A stretch of 64,000 bases of DNA from assembly GCA_002070185.1 (NCBI GenBank), contig MWCT01000001.1:1-64000 (forward strand), given 5' to 3'. The position numbers and the translations under genes are program-made. The stretch is from a candidate division BRC1 bacterium ADurb.Bin183 (GTDB lineage: Bacteria; Sumerlaeota; Sumerlaeia; MWCT01). Of this stretch, positions 61,292 to 64,000 are shown piece after piece (position 1 is the stretch's first letter; every line of letters begins with the position of its first letter). Below the pieces are notes generated by a model, which did no database searches, was not told the origin of the DNA, and saw nothing but the letters and a program-made list of their open reading frames with translations.

Positions 61292-63889
61292 ATGATGCAG
61301 AAGGCTTTGCGTTTTTTTTTCGCCTTCGTATTAAAACATCCAATGACCATTTTGGTCATTACGGGCGCGCTCACGATAGCATCCGCCATCTCCATTTTCT
61401 ATATCAACATCGAAACCGACATCACGGCGCTTCTGCCAACAAATTCAGCGGTTTCCGCATCCTTCCGCCGCGCCATTGCCACATATAAAACGCTTGATTT
61501 TACGCTTGTTGTCATCGAGGCGGATAAACCCGGCAAGGAAAGCCTTCTCATTGAGGCGGCGGACGCGCTTGCGCCCGCGCTGGATAACCCCGCCTATATC
61601 TATTCTGTGGATTACAAACTCGACCCGCGCCTTCGCGCCTATTACACAGAAGACCTTGAGGCGAAGCTTTCCTTGCTGCTGGAGTCAAAAGACTTTGAGG
61701 CGGGCATCTCCCATTTTGCGCCGGATACGCTTGAATCTTACATGCTTCGTCTGGCAAGCTATCTCAAAACGTTTCCTTTTCCCTATTTGCAGAACCGCCT
61801 TCTAAACGACCCTTTTGACATGGCGGTTATCTTTGCCAACCGCCTGATTGCGGGGCGCGTCCCGAGCCATTTCCCTATACGGAATGGTCATATCATTTCA
61901 GCGGACGGCAAGATGCTGCTGATGTTTTTGCGCCCGCTTGAGCCGCCGTCAGATTTGAAATTTTCCACCGCGCTCGTCGCCTTTCTCGACCGCGTACGCG
62001 ACGTGCTTATCAAAAAAGATCCGCGATATAAAGACCGTTTGACGGTCTCTTTTTACGGCAGCCACGTGGAAATGGTTGATAATACGCGCATCGTCCGGCG
62101 GGATTTAATAGAAACGCTTGTAACATCGCTTGTCGGCGTGCTTGCGCTTTTCTTCATCGTGTTCGGCAGAAAAAAGGCGCTCTTTTATGTAGGCATCCCG
62201 CTAATGACCGGCATCTTATGGACGCTGGGGCTGACCTATCTTGTGCTTGGACGGCTCACGGTTGTGACTTTTGCCTTCGGCGCAGTGTTGATTGGTCTCG
62301 GCATAGATTTTGGCATTCACATATATAACCGCTTTTTGGAGGAGCGCGGACGCCGCGACCAAAAATCCGTTTACAGGGCGCTCAATACGGCGCTTGTCAA
62401 AACGGGGGAAGGCACGCTCTTGGGCGCTATGACTACCGCGCTGGCGTTTTTTGGAATGTATTTCACATCTTTTCGCGGTTTTAGGGAATTCGGCTTTGTC
62501 GCCGGCTGCGGCATCCTATGCTGCCTGATATCCGTTTTTTTGCTCCTGCCGATTCTTATCCGATATCTTGCGCCGCACCGCGAGGAAATTAAAAAGCAGG
62601 ACACAGCCACGCTCGGGCTGCAGCGCCTTTACAAGGTCGTCTCTGAGTATCCGCGCATCATCGTGATTTTAGGGCTGGTAGCCAGCGTGTATTTTGCGTA
62701 TCAGGCGCGCTCGCTGCGATTCGATGAAAAATTCGGCGCCTTAAAACAGCCCATGCAAAACTATGAAGAACTGCGCCGCCGCATCGCCGAACGATTCGCC
62801 CTGCCCTCGCACAAGATAATCGCCGTTGTGTCGGACGCAACACTGCAAGGCGCGCTAGAAAAAAACGACCGTCTTTATGAAAATCTGGCTCGTCAAAAAC
62901 AATATAATATTCTTTCCTGCGACACGCTGCGAACCTTTTTGCCTTCAATTAAAACTCAGCGCGAATCCAAAAAAAATATTCGAGACACCATCGGAAACCG
63001 ATATGAACCGTTGAAAAAACGCATCCTTGCTCAAGCGCAACGAGCGGGGCTTTCTCCGGCGGCGCTGGAGCCATTCTTCGCGCGCCTGCAACGTTTAAAG
63101 GAATCGGCGGAAGATGAAACTCAATTCCTTGTCTATGAAGATATGCGCGACCCTTTTATGATACGCCTTGTTCAAGGATATCTGGTCAAAACCACGCGCC
63201 AGTATTCCGTTGTAACGCGTATTTATCCGCCGGAGGGTGTTTGGCAGACGGACGTCCCGCCCGCTTTTTTAAACGCATTAAAAGAGGGCGTTGGCGATGT
63301 GGATTTCACAGGGCTTGCCATTGTGACGCACGAGATTCAGGACATGGTCAAGCGCGACCTCGCCGCCATTATCCTCCTTGTGGCGGGCGCAATTTTTGTT
63401 GTGTTGCTTCTCTATTTTGGAAACCTTGCCAAAGCCTTGTTCGCCATTTTCCCGGTTTTGTTGGGCAGTCTCTGGATGCTGGGAACCGTCCAGATACTCG
63501 GCATAGAACTGAACTTCCTCAATGTTGTGGTTATGCCGATGATTATCGGCGTTGGCGTGGATAATAGCATCCACCTCGTTCAGCGATATTATGAGCGCTC
63601 AAGCGACGCCGGCGAAAAGAATGGCAGTCCCCATTTAGGCGACCTGCGCCGCGCAGTGGCGCGCACGGGGCGCGCTCTGGTGATGACCAGCCTGACAACA
63701 ATTGTCGGTTTTGGCTCGTTGGCTCTGGCGGATTTCAAAGGCGTGCGGGAGATGGGGCTCATATCCATACTCGGCATGGCGTACACCCTCATCGTATCGC
63801 TTGCGATTCTCCCGGCGCTTCTCATAATCTGGGGCGAACGCCACACCCTTTGGGACATTATCTCCCGAGACAACGGCGAAATTCGTTAA
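61292..63889 (+). CDS. MMPL/RND-superfamily transporter (HpnN-like)
   Basis: About 865 residues from ATG 61292 (a TTG at 61283 and a second ATG at 61295 are also possible). Two halves, each with a periplasmic domain and membrane helices, as in MMPL/RND proteins. The first half has one helix near residues 16-36, a large loop to about 265, and the block FGAVLIGLGIDFGIHIYNRFLEERG near 330; the second has NVVVMPMIIGVGVDNSIHLVQRYYE near 750. These GxGxDxxIH motifs with a membrane Asp are the proton relay. HpnN-type members move hopanoids or other lipids; no hopanoid genes are near. The adjacent LolA/LolB-like lipoprotein suggests lipid transport to the outer membrane. Confidence 0.88.
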   Translation: MMQKALRFFFAFVLKHPMTILVITGALTIASAISIFYINIETDITALLPTNSAVSASFRRAIATYKTLDFTLVVIEADKPGKESLLIEAADALAPALDNPAYIYSVDYKLDPRLRAYYTEDLEAKLSLLLESKDFEAGISHFAPDTLESYMLRLASYLKTFPFPYLQNRLLNDPFDMAVIFANRLIAGRVPSHFPIRNGHIISADGKMLLMFLRPLEPPSDLKFSTALVAFLDRVRDVLIKKDPRYKDRLTVSFYGSHVEMVDNTRIVRRDLIETLVTSLVGVLALFFIVFGRKKALFYVGIPLMTGILWTLGLTYLVLGRLTVVTFAFGAVLIGLGIDFGIHIYNRFLEERGRRDQKSVYRALNTALVKTGEGTLLGAMTTALAFFGMYFTSFRGFREFGFVAGCGILCCLISVFLLLPILIRYLAPHREEIKKQDTATLGLQRLYKVVSEYPRIIVILGLVASVYFAYQARSLRFDEKFGALKQPMQNYEELRRRIAERFALPSHKIIAVVSDATLQGALEKNDRLYENLARQKQYNILSCDTLRTFLPSIKTQRESKKNIRDTIGNRYEPLKKRILAQAQRAGLSPAALEPFFARLQRLKESAEDETQFLVYEDMRDPFMIRLVQGYLVKTTRQYSVVTRIYPPEGVWQTDVPPAFLNALKEGVGDVDFTGLAIVTHEIQDMVKRDLAAIILLVAGAIFVVLLLYFGNLAKALFAIFPVLLGSLWMLGTVQILGIELNFLNVVVMPMIIGVGVDNSIHLVQRYYERSSDAGEKNGSPHLGDLRRAVARTGRALVMTSLTTIVGFGSLALADFKGVREMGLISILGMAYTLIVSLAILPALLIIWGERHTLWDIISRDNGEIR

Positions 63890-64000
63890 CCATTCCGCTG
63901 CTCCCTCCGCCCTTGGTAAGGCGGGGAGATTAATACAGGCTCCATGCGGTGCGGTTGCCTGTGGAGACAAACGGTATAATCTGCACAATTTCGAGCCGCG
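63890..64000. other. Right-end intergenic stretch
   Basis: 111 bases after the MMPL gene stop. A GC-rich imperfect hairpin (CTCCCTCCGCC with GGCGGGGAG, about 63901-63928) may end transcription. I see no gene. Confidence 0.3.

Noticed and set aside
63635-63988. Minus-strand frame at the right end
   Set aside because: Overlaps the MMPL gene C terminus; no family or start site.

Overview
The window reads as a chromosomal segment of a Gram-negative-type bacterium with roughly balanced GC. Supporting signs are many lipoproteins with lipobox cysteines, an ExbB/ExbD/TonB (Tol-like) energy-transduction operon, a parAB operon with a perfect parS, and LolA/LolB-like and MMPL export genes. The mix of lineage markers (eukaryote/archaeal-type prolyl-tRNA synthetase, CarD/CdnL regulator, GT-C and YfhO membrane glycosylation proteins, DUF6259, URO-D-like and SPASM proteins) fits an uncultured, environmental phylum-level lineage better than a classical proteobacterium. 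I cannot name the phylum from sequence alone. TTG start codons with good ribosome binding sites are common. I see no insertion sequence, prophage or CRISPR array.

Layout. 1-5 kb: a DUF1015 gene cut by the left edge, a chagasin-like protease inhibitor, a secreted phosphodiester glycosidase translationally coupled to a zinc-ribbon protein, and a YgeY-like M20 hydrolase. 5-10 kb: a minus-strand block with a Cys/His peptidase-like lipoprotein, ACT protein plus phenylacetate-CoA ligase, rsmD, hpt, a lipoprotein, a coiled-coil protein and tRNA-Ser. 10-18.6 kb: yqeK-rsfS-carD, maf and two tandem LPP20-like lipoproteins on the minus strand, then ftsK and argH. 18.6-25 kb: a six-gene minus operon parA-parB-exbB-exbD-tonB-GT-C glycosyltransferase, with parS in the parA leader. 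25-36.5 kb: proS, a VapBC-like toxin-antitoxin pair, radical SAM/SPASM plus URO-D-like genes, an MFS transporter, a large phosphohexomutase, a paralogue of the Cys/His protein, and a frameshifted DUF3800 gene. 36.6-47.1 kb: YfhO-like protein and DUF6259 glycosidase-like protein, tRNA-His and tRNA-Arg, a secreted thioredoxin-like fusion, pgk, an SGNH hydrolase, a response-regulator/histidine kinase and mazG. 47.14-47.79 kb: a gene-free AT-rich region with five exact DnaA boxes, the best candidate for the replication origin. 47.8-64 kb: J-domain/TPR protein, dnaK, a glycosyltransferase, argF-argD, an AsmA-like protein, NamZ-like muramidase, a DUF58/DUF4129 membrane pair interrupted by an in-frame TAG, a parvulin-type isomerase, a LolA/LolB-like lipoprotein and an MMPL transporter.

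How the parts fit. The probable origin, parS/parAB and ftsK lie within about 33 kb and together cover replication initiation, origin segregation and terminus translocation. argH, argF and argD give three late steps of arginine biosynthesis. Envelope functions are numerous: ExbBD/TonB, paired LPP20 proteins, PpiC/SurA-like foldase, the LolA/LolB-like plus MMPL pair, muropeptide recycling by NamZ, and three membrane-embedded or soluble glycosyltransferases.

Main oddities: the oriC candidate outside a dnaA neighbourhood, an undescribed-looking pair of Cys/His envelope proteins about 29 kb apart, an amber codon in the middle of a membrane helix, a one-base frameshift in a DUF3800 gene, RsmD with GPPY in place of its catalytic motif, a thioredoxin-like domain without its CxxC, and an abrupt loss of family similarity and codon usage at the left end.
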